This document shows positions 1 through 8,215 of a DNA stretch of 64,000 nt, one piece after another. The stretch covers positions 1 through 64,000 of IMG/VR virus record IMGVR_UViG_3300015265_000205; one strand, given 5' to 3'. The DNA is from a virus. Each line of letters begins with the position of its first letter. Position 1 is the first letter of the stretch. The position numbers and the translations under genes were made by a program. The notes below the pieces were generated by a model. That model had not been told where the DNA came from. It searched no databases and saw only the letters and a program-made list of their open reading frames with translations.

Positions 1-75
1 CCTGGCAGCGCATCTTCAGGTGCGGGGCCGGGCAGCCAAATGACGGGCGTATCGCTGCCTGGTGCCGCGCCTTAA
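1..75 (+). CDS. C-terminal end of an unrecognised protein (partial)
   Basis: An open frame enters from the left edge and ends at a TAA at 73-75. Only 24 residues are visible, rich in Gly, Ser, Ala and Pro, and no family can be named. A short hairpin (145-161, 7-bp stem, CT-rich tail) follows and could end its transcript. It is probably the last chromosomal gene before the phage relic. Nothing convincing is coded between 75 and the promoter at 271. Confidence 0.35.
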   Translation, partial: PGSASSGAGPGSQMTGVSLPGAAP

Positions 76-270
76 CACATTGCCCTGGAAGCGGCGGCGA
101 TCATCAAGTGCGGCTTGCCTCGATGCCTCCATTCAAAAAGGCCAGGAAGCCTCCGGCTTCCCCTCTTCAGTAACACATTCTTTCGTAGATCGATGCCGTG
201 CCGCACATCCGCAGTTGACCCGGATGGTTGCGTTAAGGCGCCAAAGTTTTGCCAAATAGTAAATATTGGA

Positions 271-279
271 TGCTACGAT
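271..279 (+). promoter_or_regulatory. Extended -10 promoter candidate upstream of the relic antiterminator gene
   Basis: TG-C-TACGAT is an extended -10 element 24 bp before the ATG at 303. A TTGCCA lies upstream, but its spacing of about 19 bp is long for a -35. If it works, the relic antiterminator can be expressed without an early phage operon. Confidence 0.4.
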
Positions 280-302
280 AGTCGAATCGCCAAGGAGGAT
301 AT

Positions 303-836
303 ATGGGATTCGCCAATAAATTTGTAGCGTCGTTGCGTTCGTCAAACTTGAGGGATGACGCGTTTCATCACGGATTGGACGTGATCGCGGCTGCTGCGCT
401 GGCGGGCGACCTCGGTGCTTTGCTTTGTCGCGTGAAATACGCGGATGTCCTTGTCGACAGCCAATCCGATGGCAACGGCGGTAACCTGGTGCAATTGCTG
501 CGGATATGGACGGCTGCGGTGACGGCAAAGGGCCAGGCGCGCCGCTGGGTCAGGATCAATTCCGAACGCGATATCTGCACGGCGCAGGCCCTGTATAAGC
601 GGGTTGCCCATGCGTCGCTGGCATATTGGCTCGATGACAGGTGCAAGCCATGCAAGGGCACCGGCATGTCGCCCACACGTTTGCGCGATTGCACGGCATG
701 CACGGGCACGGGCACGGGCAAGGCCGAGGTGGAGTGTGCCGGCGGTTTTGAGCGCGAGCGTATCAAGGATATGGTCAGCGAGCTTGCCGCCACGGTCGCC
801 CGCCATGCGGAGCGCTCCAGGCGTCGTTTGCGCTAG
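303..836 (+). CDS. Q-like late antiterminator, second (relic) copy
   Basis: A 177-residue protein that aligns along its whole length with the putative Q at 33311-33853: same MGF start, same AAALAGDLGALLCRVKYAD-type core, and a paired-cysteine zinc-binding region near residues 115-140 (CKPCKGTG, then CTACTGTG). Lambdoid late antiterminators of the phage 82 and 21 type also carry such a region. The start has a near-perfect ribosome site (AAGGAGG). As with the second copy, a promoter and then an intrinsic terminator follow the gene, which is the arrangement expected of Q with pR' and tR'. It is intact although the late operon after it is nearly all deleted. The Q assignment rests on this layout and the cysteine motif, not on a database match. 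Confidence 0.65.
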   Translation: MGFANKFVASLRSSNLRDDAFHHGLDVIAAAALAGDLGALLCRVKYADVLVDSQSDGNGGNLVQLLRIWTAAVTAKGQARRWVRINSERDICTAQALYKRVAHASLAYWLDDRCKPCKGTGMSPTRLRDCTACTGTGTGKAEVECAGGFERERIKDMVSELAATVARHAERSRRRLR

Positions 837-887
837 CGGCGCTGCATGGCGCCGGCAGAAATGGGCATATAAATTCCGCAAACTGTG

Positions 888-915
888 TTTATGTACAGTG
901 TTTTTGTGTTAAGAT
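888..915 (+). promoter_or_regulatory. Late-type promoter after the relic Q gene (pR'-like)
   Basis: TTTATG, 16 bp, TAAGAT. The -35 sits inside TGTTTATGTACA, an imperfect form of the repressor palindrome TGTTTATAAACA. Spacing and position relative to the Q gene match the promoter at 33877. About 60-100 bp downstream, both loci share TTCTTCCGG and CCGATAGCTGGAAC, possible Q-loading or pause signals. No gene is apparent between 836 and 1230; this stretch is the promoter, its leader and the terminator. Confidence 0.55.
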
Positions 916-1137
916 ATGCGCATTGCATTTCAGTAAAAGTTCTTCCGGTACCCCGCGCCGCGCATGCAGCGCCGATAGCTGGAACAGATGAGCGTAAGCG
1001 GGCGGCACAGGAGCTGCTCACCCCACGCCTGCCAGTTGCTCTTGCCTGCAGTGCGGAGTGCACAAGTGGCTGAGCGATCGCTCGCTGGTTGTTTTATTTA
1101 TTTTATATTTTGTTTTCTCCGTCTTCATTTGAGCAGG

Positions 1138-1159
1138 GCCCGCTTCGGCGGGCTTTTTT
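1138..1159 (+). terminator. Intrinsic terminator in the relic late leader
   Basis: GCCCGC-TTCG-GCGGGC followed by six T. The bases after it (ATTGCCGCAA and on to the next start codon) match those after the terminator at 40321. This suggests that the deletion joined the late leader to the segment just upstream of the scaffold gene. Confidence 0.85.
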
Positions 1160-1229
1160 ATTGCCGCAACGATAAGCGGCGCACGGCCGGAAGGCTGGCC
1201 ATTGGGCGTCATGCCCGGAAAGAGAGACC

Positions 1230-1451
1230 ATGCCGTTCAAATTCAACGCAGACGGAAGTATTGCAACGACGGGCGAGGGGCGTGCCAAGCGCCCGATCTT
1301 TATCTATCCCGATGGCCGGGAAGCCGCCTTTGATGCCGATGCGGCCGTCGCCGCCATCGGCAGGCTCAATCGTGAAGCCCAAGGGCAGCGCGAAGCGAAG
1401 GAGGCGGCGCAGCGGCGCCTGAAGGAGGGCGCCGGCGCCGTGCCGGCTTGA
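1230..1451 (+). pseudogene. Truncated scaffold gene: N-terminal 73 residues only
   Basis: The first roughly 65 residues (MPFKFNADGSI, the IFIYPDGREAAFDADAAV block, then IGRLNREA) match the N-terminus of the 265-residue scaffold at 40427. The upstream 90 bp, including the ribosome site and the GGCGCACGGCCGGAAGG block, match as well. It then ends in a short Ala/Gly-rich tail and a TGA. The coiled-coil body and C-terminus are absent, so it cannot scaffold a capsid in the usual way. It is either decay, or a short leader reading frame kept because the next gene sits behind it. Confidence 0.75.
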
Positions 1452-1590
1452 CGCGGGCGTGCCTGGCCCGTTTGTACGTTTTTTATGGAAGGTTCCGGGA
1501 GCGAGGGTGCCCGGATGGGTGCTGGTGTCATGGGCTGGATGGCCCGTCTGTATTTCACTTTGATAAAACTGACATGAAAGGCTATATACC

Positions 1591-3120
1591 ATGAGCAATA
1601 ATACTATCAACGCGATGCCGTCGCGTCTCATGCCCGAAAGGCTCGCGCCGCTTTTTCAGGCGGGGGAGGGGCGGACGCTCGCCTGCGGCCAGCCTACGGG
1701 CATCTTGCGCGGCCTCAGGAATGCCGGCCGCATGGTCGCCAATTTTACCAGTGGCGTGTGGACCGTCGCCGGCGGCACTCCCGTGCTGACCCAGGGCTAC
1801 ACCGGTTATGATGCGGCTGGCAATGCTGTCGGCATCACCAGCCGTACCGGCCAGACGGAGCTGCTGCGCTGGTCTCCGACGGTCAATGTGACGCATGAAA
1901 TCAAATTGGCAAACTTTGCCGTCTCCGCGCGCGTCAAGGAGCTGAAAGGCAAAATCGGCCTGTGGGTTTACGTTGACAACCTGCCCGGTTATGAGCCCGG
2001 CGGAACCCCTGCCGGCTCCATCGGTTTCACATTGACGACCGATGCCGCCGGCTCGAATGCGAATGCGCTGACGGTGGGGTTCAACTCGAACCAGGTGCGC
2101 GAGGGCTGGAATTTCCTCAAATTCGTCATGCGCGACCCGAACGCTTATATCAGCGGTTCCGGCGTCACCGAATATCATCCCTTCGGTGTGCTCGGCGGTT
2201 CCTATCGCACCGGCGCGGCGGCAAACATCAAGGATGCGGCCATTACCGGCATGAAAATCGACATGTCGAACATGGCCGGGGCGGATGTGTATTTCGATTC
2301 CATCTGGACGGATTTCGACACGCAGGCGCAGATCGTGCTCGGCACCGATTCCGTCGGCGCTGACATGGCCAGCTATTATCTGCCCATTTTCGATTCCTAC
2401 AAATGGAAGGGCTATGTCGCGGTGCCGAAGCGCATTTGGCTGAATGGCGACAAGGTGGTGAGCGACTGGAGCGGCGTCAATCCGTTCTTGCAAGTCGCCT
2501 ATGACGCCGGCTGGGAGTGCATCAACCACACGACCAATCACCTGGGCGGCGCCGACGCCATGAGTACCATCACGTCGCCCGGCGCCCTGCTGTATGAAGT
2601 GCTTCCGGTGACGGCTTTGTATCTGAACTCCGGCATGACACGCGGCCTGGAATTCTATGCTTCGCCGCAATCGTCGAGCAGCCGCCTGTCAGAAAAGATC
2701 ATCAAGGGAACGGGCATCAAGATGCAGCGCCACGCGCGCAAGATCAATGTGAGCGTGACGCCGTTTGGCATCGATAACCCGCATCACGTTGGCGCATGTG
2801 ATTGGGGAAGCGCGACGGCCAGCGGGATTGCCAAGGTGACCGGCGGTGTCACCGGGCATATCCCCGGCTGGCAAAAAGCATCGCAGATCAAGCGCATGGC
2901 TGATGTGATCGTTGCCTATGGCGATACCTGGTTTCCCTTCTGGCATGGCGTCACCGCACTGGGCGATACGGGCAGCGGCGAGGATGCCACCGGCGACAAC
3001 TTGCTGTTGACCAAGTCGGCATTTGAAAAATCGTGCGAGTACATTCGCCAGTTGCAACTGGCGGACAGCTTGCGTTTTTGTGATGGTTTTACGGGCTTTT
3101 ATTACGGGACGGGACAATAA
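1591..3120 (+). CDS. Phage-associated polysaccharide deacetylase-like protein
   Basis: 509 residues. The N-terminal ~240 residues look like a beta-rich attachment or binding region. Residues ~245-505 resemble a divergent NodB fold: a TD pair at 252-253, then a strand resembling the NodB segment after motif 1 (LPIFDSYKWKGYVAV), then HTTNH at 313-317, which fits the metal-binding H-x3-H motif. A later WFPFWHG may supply another histidine. NodB-type enzymes are metal-dependent and deacetylate cell-surface sugars; here the substrate would be capsule or exopolysaccharide. No signal peptide is seen, consistent with a virion enzyme. About 90 bp upstream, GGGCTGGATGGCC matches the leader of the coat gene at 41358, so the gene occupies a head-module slot. 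It is full length and undamaged. The deacetylase call is by motif only. Confidence 0.6.
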   Translation: MSNNTINAMPSRLMPERLAPLFQAGEGRTLACGQPTGILRGLRNAGRMVANFTSGVWTVAGGTPVLTQGYTGYDAAGNAVGITSRTGQTELLRWSPTVNVTHEIKLANFAVSARVKELKGKIGLWVYVDNLPGYEPGGTPAGSIGFTLTTDAAGSNANALTVGFNSNQVREGWNFLKFVMRDPNAYISGSGVTEYHPFGVLGGSYRTGAAANIKDAAITGMKIDMSNMAGADVYFDSIWTDFDTQAQIVLGTDSVGADMASYYLPIFDSYKWKGYVAVPKRIWLNGDKVVSDWSGVNPFLQVAYDAGWECINHTTNHLGGADAMSTITSPGALLYEVLPVTALYLNSGMTRGLEFYASPQSSSSRLSEKIIKGTGIKMQRHARKINVSVTPFGIDNPHHVGACDWGSATASGIAKVTGGVTGHIPGWQKASQIKRMADVIVAYGDTWFPFWHGVTALGDTGSGEDATGDNLLLTKSAFEKSCEYIRQLQLADSLRFCDGFTGFYYGTGQ

Positions 3121-3341
3121 TGAATATCCATGACATCGAATGGCGCAGCTATTGCTGCGGCGACGCCTGCCAGTATGCGGAAGTGGCAACCGAAGCGGGC
3201 TTTCTGCAGGTGAAAACCAGCCACGAAGCGGCGGACTCATCCTATATGGTCAGGCGCTATGGCAAGGATCGCATGCCGCTGGATGCGGACTATGTCCCCA
3301 TGACCGTTGCCGAGCTTGAGGGCGAATTGCAGCGCGCATAA
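3120..3341 (+). CDS. Small protein downstream of the deacetylase, unknown
   Basis: 73 residues, no recognised family. Its ATG overlaps the deacetylase TAA by one base (TAATG), which is typical of translational coupling, so it probably belongs to the same relic operon. The product is acidic, contains CCGDAC near the N-terminus and ends in a helix. It could be a partner of the enzyme. Confidence 0.55.
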   Translation: MNIHDIEWRSYCCGDACQYAEVATEAGFLQVKTSHEAADSSYMVRRYGKDRMPLDADYVPMTVAELEGELQRA

Positions 3342-3425
3342 ATCCACGTCGCCGGTCGCGGCCGCAGCCGAGCCTGGCGACCGGCCCGGCAGTACTGCAG
3401 GCCCTGTGTTGTATGGCGCATCAAC

Positions 3426-3451
3426 GACAAATCCGCTCCGGCGGGTTTGTC
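3426..3451. terminator. Strong hairpin, probable bidirectional terminator
   Basis: An 11-bp stem around the loop TCCG. It lies between the relic genes and the convergent integrase operon and could stop both. From 3341 to 3731 nothing else is coded convincingly; besides this hairpin and the repeats at 3709 the stretch presumably contains the left attachment site. Confidence 0.6.
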
Positions 3452-3708
3452 TGTTCGTCACGCCGGATCCTGTTTGCAGCCTTGCAAAACGCCGTTGTGA
3501 CACGGCAGGCATGCTGCTGCGGCCTGCGGTGGCATACGGATAAAACAGCATATGATCTGCCTGCCTGTCCTCTCATGCCTGCGGCAACGCCGCTGGAGCA
3601 GTGGAAGTTTGCCGAAGTTCAAGACAAAGTTCCTGGATTTCTGTATAACTTGCTTTCAGTCGCCTTAAGCAAGCATCCATGCGGGTTCCAGTCGTTTTAC
3701 CGTTTGCA

Positions 3709-3728
3709 TGGGCGAAACGTGGGCGAAA
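3709..3728. repeat. Tandem TGGGCGAAA pair next to the integrase gene
   Basis: Two copies of TGGGCGAAA with an 11-bp period lie immediately after the integrase stop codon. Short direct repeats at one helical turn beside int are typical of arm-type integrase sites near attP-derived DNA, so the crossover site is probably within the few hundred bases to the left. The core itself cannot be identified without the right end. Confidence 0.45.
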
Positions 3729-3730
3729 AT

Positions 3731-4930
3731 CTAAGCGACCCCGGCCTTTAATCCATCGGTCATTTTGCAGTATTGATCAGGCAATACGCCGCCTTCCTGT
3801 TCCACCCAGCGGCCGTAAGTCCTGGTGATCATAGTCGTATCGGTATGGCCCATTTGTTTCGCCACGTACATCGCGTTGGCGCCCGTCGAGAGCAGCGTCG
3901 ATGCAAATGTGTGCCTTGTTTGATACGGGTTCCGGTAGCGCACCTGGGCCTTCTTGATCATTGCCGCCCAGAAGAGGCTCAGGCGCTGCGTGTTGTCCCA
4001 TCCCTGGCCGGTGGCCGGATCAAGGAACACCAGGCCGCCAGCGAGGAAGCTATGTTGTTTCTGCGCAACCAGTGCCTCTACTGCGCCGCGCCGCAAGTCG
4101 ACCAGGCGCCGGCCGGCACGAGTCTTCAATTCCTCTCGCGACTCGCCCATCACGCGCGAACGTTCCACCTTTGCCTTGAATCCGGCCCAGTCGATCGATT
4201 CCCAGCGTAGCGCGATGTATTCGCTTGGGCGCATGCCCGTGTAGAAGGCAAACTGAAAGACGTTCCTGGCCTGGCCCTGAGCAGCCCCGAGGATGGCCGC
4301 AATCTCCTGCGCGGAAAAAGGATCCACTTCGTATTCGGCCTTGTACGCATCACGATCTAATGTTTTCTGCAACTTTACTCGGTCAAGCGGATTGCTATCA
4401 ATCAGGTCGTCGTTTATCGCCAGCTCCAGCGCGCCCCGCAGTGGGATGAGAACTTGTCGGACCGAGGTGGCTTTCAGCGACAGATCGACAATCCAGGTGC
4501 GCAGTGCCGCCGGCGTAAGGTCGGTAAGCAGGGTGTCGCCCCATTGACCCAGCAGTACTTTGTTGAGCACGCGCTTGTAGCTTTTCAATGTGCTGGGCGC
4601 GAGGATGCGCTCGTAGATGTCGAACTGCTGTTTAAGCAGGTCGCCAACGGTGACATCCTTGCCCCGAGGCTGTAAGCCGAACTTCTTCAACTGCGTCGAC
4701 TCGGGGAAGTACTTCGCATAGCTGAAATTGCCCAGCGCAATTGCGTTCAGGATCTCGCCGCGCAGCCGCTCGGCGTATTTGATGTTTGCCTTGCTGTGCG
4801 CGAGCTTCAGTGTTTCCCGACACTCGGTGCCCCGGTACATAAATTTTATGCGGATCGATTCGCTTTGGACGCCCGACCGGAGTTCGACGCCTGGCGGGCT
4901 GGACTTGTTTGTTCCCATTTTGCTACCCAT
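3731..4930 (-). CDS. int: Tyrosine integrase
   Basis: 399-residue site-specific recombinase that integrates and, with the excisionase, excises the prophage. The N-terminus (~14-60) looks like the DUF3596 arm-binding domain, a SAM-like core-binding domain covers ~95-190, and the catalytic domain covers ~200-375. Visible catalytic residues are R234 (TGMRPSEY), R339 in QTRHTFAS, H362 (MGHTD) and the nucleophile Y372 (TYGRW); the usual His of the HxxR box is Tyr336. The first ATG has a purine-rich site directly against it, and the second ATG (MGTNK) is better spaced. It is the last gene of the leftward operon and overlaps the excisionase gene by 85 bp, so the two are expressed together. Confidence 0.93.
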   Translation of the reverse strand: MGSKMGTNKSSPPGVELRSGVQSESIRIKFMYRGTECRETLKLAHSKANIKYAERLRGEILNAIALGNFSYAKYFPESTQLKKFGLQPRGKDVTVGDLLKQQFDIYERILAPSTLKSYKRVLNKVLLGQWGDTLLTDLTPAALRTWIVDLSLKATSVRQVLIPLRGALELAINDDLIDSNPLDRVKLQKTLDRDAYKAEYEVDPFSAQEIAAILGAAQGQARNVFQFAFYTGMRPSEYIALRWESIDWAGFKAKVERSRVMGESREELKTRAGRRLVDLRRGAVEALVAQKQHSFLAGGLVFLDPATGQGWDNTQRLSLFWAAMIKKAQVRYRNPYQTRHTFASTLLSTGANAMYVAKQMGHTDTTMITRTYGRWVEQEGGVLPDQYCKMTDGLKAGVA

Positions 4931-5181
4931 TCCTCTACTGCCGGCAAATTAATCCACAGCCGGCCATCCACAATTTTGCATTGATTGCCATCGAGCCACT
5001 TGCCAGCCTTGCGGCGGGCCTGCACGGAATCGACGGAATCACCTGATATTTCGACGTAGCGCTCCAGCTTCACCCAAGCCAGAGGCTGACGCTCTGCCTC
5101 TGCCTTGGCGGCCGCCGCGCGCGCATTGCGCTCGATGGTCTCAACCAGCTTGGCTACCATGTCGTGCTCGGCCATGTTCAT
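4846..5181 (-). CDS. xis: Excisionase-like DNA-binding protein
   Basis: 111 residues. The central segment (YVEISGDSVDSVQARRKAGKW, then IVDGRLWINLPAVEEWV) has the winged-helix pattern of phage excisionases that precede integrases. The N-terminal helix is charged and the C-terminus is Ser/Arg-rich. It starts with ATGA overlapping the stop of the upstream gene, behind a GGGAG ribosome site, and runs into the integrase gene. Its role would be to bend attL/attR and favour excision. Confidence 0.8.
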   Translation of the reverse strand: MNMAEHDMVAKLVETIERNARAAAAKAEAERQPLAWVKLERYVEISGDSVDSVQARRKAGKWLDGNQCKIVDGRLWINLPAVEEWVAKWEQTSPARQASNSGRASKANRSA

Positions 5182-6266
5182 GGCGTGCTCCCGGCTGGCA
5201 AGTCGCCGGCATGCCCACTACCACCGCAAGCGGGGCAGTCCAGTTCGCCGCTATCCAGCTCGGTGCCGTTATTCAAGAAGACCAGGCCGCCCGGCGTTGC
5301 CGCAATGGTCTGGCCGGCGGCGCGTGCGGCCGCGATGGCCTGCTGTGTTTCGGGCGAGAGTGGGGCGTGCCGGCGAGCCAGCTGCGCCCCAAGCTCCTTC
5401 AGCCGGGCTTCGGCTTTCTCGGCGCGCTGCTGCCATGCATGGACGCAAGTGCATTGGCCACGCCACTCGCCGTCCAGCCCGTGCACGTCTCCAGTTCCGC
5501 CGCAGGCGCTGCACAGGGCGCGCATTTCGGTGCACGTATCCTTGGCGGCAGGCCGCGGAGTAGGGGCGGCAGCGATGCAGGCTTGCTCGCGGCCAGCAGC
5601 AACCAGCACGCGGAACACGTCGCTGTTGCGCAGAAGCGCGCCTGGCTCATTCAAGCCCCACAGGACAGGCAGCGCCGATATTTGATCCATCAGCCGCCCG
5701 ATGATCGGCTGGGGTGCAGCCGCCGGCAAAGGTGAGTGCTTCGGCTTCGCCGCCTGCTTGGCGCGGATCACCTCCACCTTCGTCCAGATCCTGGCCAGCT
5801 CCGTCTCTCCGGCGGCGTGCATGTCCAGGCCCTGGGCCAAGCACAGGGCGGCCAGCGTGACCATGACGCCGCCGACTTCCTGCGTGCGCTCGCCGACCGG
5901 GCGGCCGTACACATAGTCGACCAGTTGGTGCGCCTCGCTGGCCGTGCAGCCGCACGCCTGCACCAGTTCCAGCGATTCTTCCAAGAAGCGGTGATTGCGC
6001 TCAGCGCCGTCGGCCGCGATTTCAGCGCCGAAACACGCCATCATCCAGGGCTGCACGCGGCTCTGGAAGGAATCGGCGGGCGCTGCGTCGGCAGTCACGC
6101 CCAGCAAGGCCAGGCCATCGCCGGTATAGCCGCGCTCTACGCAAGCCTGGCGCACGCTGGCCAGCAGTGGCGAGCCTTGGCTGCAGGGGGAGGGGTAGTG
6201 CTTGTTTTCTGCCGCGCGCGCCGCAGCGGTGGCAATGCTGCGGACAAGGTCTAAGAGGTCGATCAT
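5178..6266 (-). CDS. MazG-like NTP pyrophosphohydrolase with zinc-binding tail
   Basis: 362 residues from the ATG at 6266, which has a GGAG site; a longer upstream frame has no support. The middle of the first half carries the helical pattern of MazG/DUF550-type enzymes (RNHRFLEESLELVQA and later ERTQEVGGVMVTLAAL), where the acidic residues bind metal and cleave a nucleoside triphosphate to the monophosphate. The C-terminal third has two cysteine clusters (CSACGGTG and CPACGGSG) separated by a predicted coiled coil, so a zinc-binding module is fused on. The substrate is unknown. Such genes are common in phage early regions and may adjust nucleotide pools or alarmones. Confidence 0.65.
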   Translation of the reverse strand: MIDLLDLVRSIATAAARAAENKHYPSPCSQGSPLLASVRQACVERGYTGDGLALLGVTADAAPADSFQSRVQPWMMACFGAEIAADGAERNHRFLEESLELVQACGCTASEAHQLVDYVYGRPVGERTQEVGGVMVTLAALCLAQGLDMHAAGETELARIWTKVEVIRAKQAAKPKHSPLPAAAPQPIIGRLMDQISALPVLWGLNEPGALLRNSDVFRVLVAAGREQACIAAAPTPRPAAKDTCTEMRALCSACGGTGDVHGLDGEWRGQCTCVHAWQQRAEKAEARLKELGAQLARRHAPLSPETQQAIAAARAAGQTIAATPGGLVFLNNGTELDSGELDCPACGGSGHAGDLPAGSTP

Positions 6267-6496
6267 TGCGGTTGCTCCAGTATGGTTATTTCGGATGGCT
6301 CGACAGGCTCGGCCAATCCCTCGATGTACACGGTCATTTCGGCATCGCCCTTGTGCCAGCAGAATCCGGCGATAAAGCAATTCAGGCCTTGGTAGCTCAC
6401 TTGCCTGGCCAGCTGCTTCGCGCGGTGAATGCGCAAGTCGTGCTGGTCGGCCAGCTCGCGCGGCGATTCGGCCGGCGCCGGCTTGCGGGCGCTCAT
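6263..6496 (-). CDS. Small early protein, unknown
   Basis: 77 residues starting with MSARK at an ATGA overlap with the previous gene's stop; a longer start gives a Pro/Gly-rich head without support. The N-terminal third is basic, followed by a segment with Cys and Trp (CFIAGFCWH) and an acidic C-terminus. No family recognised. It ends in an overlap with the MazG-like gene. Confidence 0.6.
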   Translation of the reverse strand: MSARKPAPAESPRELADQHDLRIHRAKQLARQVSYQGLNCFIAGFCWHKGDAEMTVYIEGLAEPVEPSEITILEQPQ

Positions 6497-6819
6497 GCTG
6501 CCGTCGCCGGGCGGCGGGCCCATACCCAGTACGGGCCATCTTCGGAGTCGTGAATAGACAGCGTGAACCAGCCATCACCGGCCGGTTCCTCCGGATGCCA
6601 GTCGGAGACGTCCGTTCCAGCCTGGTCGAAGTAAACAATATGGGCCGGATGCGTATCATGCTCGGCTTCAAGGGTGGCGTAGGCAGTGTCCAGGCCCTGG
6701 GCAGTAAGCCATGCGAGATACTGCGCCTCATGATCTTCATCGAACTCTGGCATATCTGGATGCCTATACCATCCCTCGGCATCGCGCACGACTGGCGCCC
6801 ATTCAATAAGCTTGCTCAT
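6493..6819 (-). CDS. Small acidic early protein, unknown
   Basis: 108 residues with many Asp, Glu and Trp. Acidic, aromatic-rich small phage proteins can be DNA mimics, but nothing here proves that. The start has a clear AAAGGA site. No family recognised. Confidence 0.65.
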   Translation of the reverse strand: MSKLIEWAPVVRDAEGWYRHPDMPEFDEDHEAQYLAWLTAQGLDTAYATLEAEHDTHPAHIVYFDQAGTDVSDWHPEEPAGDGWFTLSIHDSEDGPYWVWARRPATAA

Positions 6820-6828
6820 ACTTTCCTT

Positions 6829-6951
6829 TCAGGTTGTCGCGGCCAGGACGCCCGCCAGGGTGGCTGCCACGTAAATCAGGATCAGGGCCGCCGCCACGCG
6901 CGCGGCGCCGGGGCTGCGCTCGCTGTTCGGCACTTCGTCGTTGTCGGTCAT
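6829..6951 (-). CDS. 40-residue membrane protein, unknown
   Basis: A hydrophilic head (MTDNDEVPNSERS) is followed by one membrane segment of about 22 residues (VAAALILIYVAATLAGVLA). GGAGG lies just before the ATG, which overlaps the stop of the upstream gene as ATGA. Overlap, ribosome site and membrane segment together make it credible despite its size. Function unknown. Confidence 0.6.
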   Translation of the reverse strand: MTDNDEVPNSERSPGAARVAAALILIYVAATLAGVLAATT

Positions 6952-7586
6952 GCTGCCTCCGTGGTGGGCATCTTGATGCCGCGCCAGGCGTAGAAAGCTG
7001 GCCTGTCACCAGGCGAGATGCGCATGCAATCTTCGCCGAACGTGAAGGTGGCGTCGTGCTGCGCCCCTGGAAACTTGAAGTAGAGGAGCGCCTGGGCATA
7101 TCCGAGCTTGTCTGGCCCCTGCAGCGGCGCACGGCTTACCCAGATGCTGCCGATCTTGCAGTCCGGATACCTGACCGCAAAGAATTCGATCAGGGCCGCC
7201 TGAGCTGCCTTTTGCGCGCGTCGTTCGACAAACTCCCCCATTACGCAGCTCTGGCTGCAGTAGACGGCATCGCCATCCGTGACAACTTCCAGATGCTCGT
7301 GCTCTTCACCTTCATCCTCGGCTTCCTGCTGCATGGCTTCGGTGACGCGCCGGCCGCAGTGCCGACACTCGAACCACCAGCCGTGCTCGATCAATACCGC
7401 GTGCGGCACCGGACCGGGCGCATACTGGTCGAACTGCGGCTTACGGAGGCAGTGCTCGACCTCGTTAAAGCCGCAGTCCAGTTCGTTGGCGCCTTCACGG
7501 CGCGCTGCGGCCCCGCTGGTGGCAAAGCGGATAACGCAGTGGCCTTCACCAGGCTCGCGCACCTCATAGGCAAGCAGCGGCTTCAT
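6948..7586 (-). CDS. Cysteine-containing early protein, unknown
   Basis: 212 residues from the ATG at 7586, in an ATGA overlap with the ASCH-like gene. A CRHCGRRV and a CSQSC could together bind zinc. The C-terminal half (LLYFKFPGAQHDATFTFG) looks globular. No family recognised with certainty; similar unnamed proteins occur beside DUF5131 genes in related phages, from memory. Confidence 0.6.
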   Translation of the reverse strand: MKPLLAYEVREPGEGHCVIRFATSGAAARREGANELDCGFNEVEHCLRKPQFDQYAPGPVPHAVLIEHGWWFECRHCGRRVTEAMQQEAEDEGEEHEHLEVVTDGDAVYCSQSCVMGEFVERRAQKAAQAALIEFFAVRYPDCKIGSIWVSRAPLQGPDKLGYAQALLYFKFPGAQHDATFTFGEDCMRISPGDRPAFYAWRGIKMPTTEAA

Positions 7587-8215
7587 GGCGTTACTCGCTT
7601 GAAGGTGATTGCCCAGCACCACGGATTGGCTTCCCAGTCGCCGCCGGTCGATTCCCACAGATCGCGCCAGGTCGTGCGCTCGGTTGCGCGGCCATCTGCG
7701 CCAGTGCCTTTGCACACGATGTCGAAGCGATCCTGCGATTCCGCCAGCGCTGCCATATCGATGCCTTCGGCAACAATGTCGGCATCGCTGATGTCCTGCA
7801 GGCGCTCGACGCGCACCGACACAATCTCCAGCAGGATGCGGCTGGCCCAGCGCGGCATGTGGATGGAAGGCCGCCACACAGGCTGCTCGGCTTCATATGG
7901 GCGCTCATTGTCCGCCCGGTAGACCAGTAGTTCGTGCGCCTCTGGCACTTCCAGGTATGGGCCTTTCTGCACCTCGAAGTGGTCGCAGTACCACGTCTCG
8001 CGCACCCAGATGCTATCGCCGGGCTTTCCATAGGGGCAGTGAAGCACCGGACCGCCGTACGCCCAGCAGACCGGCATGGGTAGACCATCATTGCCAGTTG
8101 TGCAGGCGCCCATGGCAGGGTCGAGCTGTTTGACGACTCGCCGCGTCTGCGTCTTGCTGCCGTCGAGCAGCGCGCGCACCATCGGGGCGCTGAACAAAAT
8201 AGGGCGCTCTTTCAT
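7583..8215 (-). CDS. ASCH/PUA-like phage protein
   Basis: 210 residues. It begins with PILFSAPMVRALLDGSKTQTRRV, followed by a Trp/Cys-rich middle (PGDSIWVRETWYCDHF) and WASRILLEIVSVRVERLQDIS, the arrangement of small phage proteins with an ASCH-type RNA-binding fold. The biochemical role is unknown; modified-base or RNA recognition is inferred for the superfamily. It overlaps both neighbours by four bases. Confidence 0.6.
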   Translation of the reverse strand: MKERPILFSAPMVRALLDGSKTQTRRVVKQLDPAMGACTTGNDGLPMPVCWAYGGPVLHCPYGKPGDSIWVRETWYCDHFEVQKGPYLEVPEAHELLVYRADNERPYEAEQPVWRPSIHMPRWASRILLEIVSVRVERLQDISDADIVAEGIDMAALAESQDRFDIVCKGTGADGRATERTTWRDLWESTGGDWEANPWCWAITFKRVTP

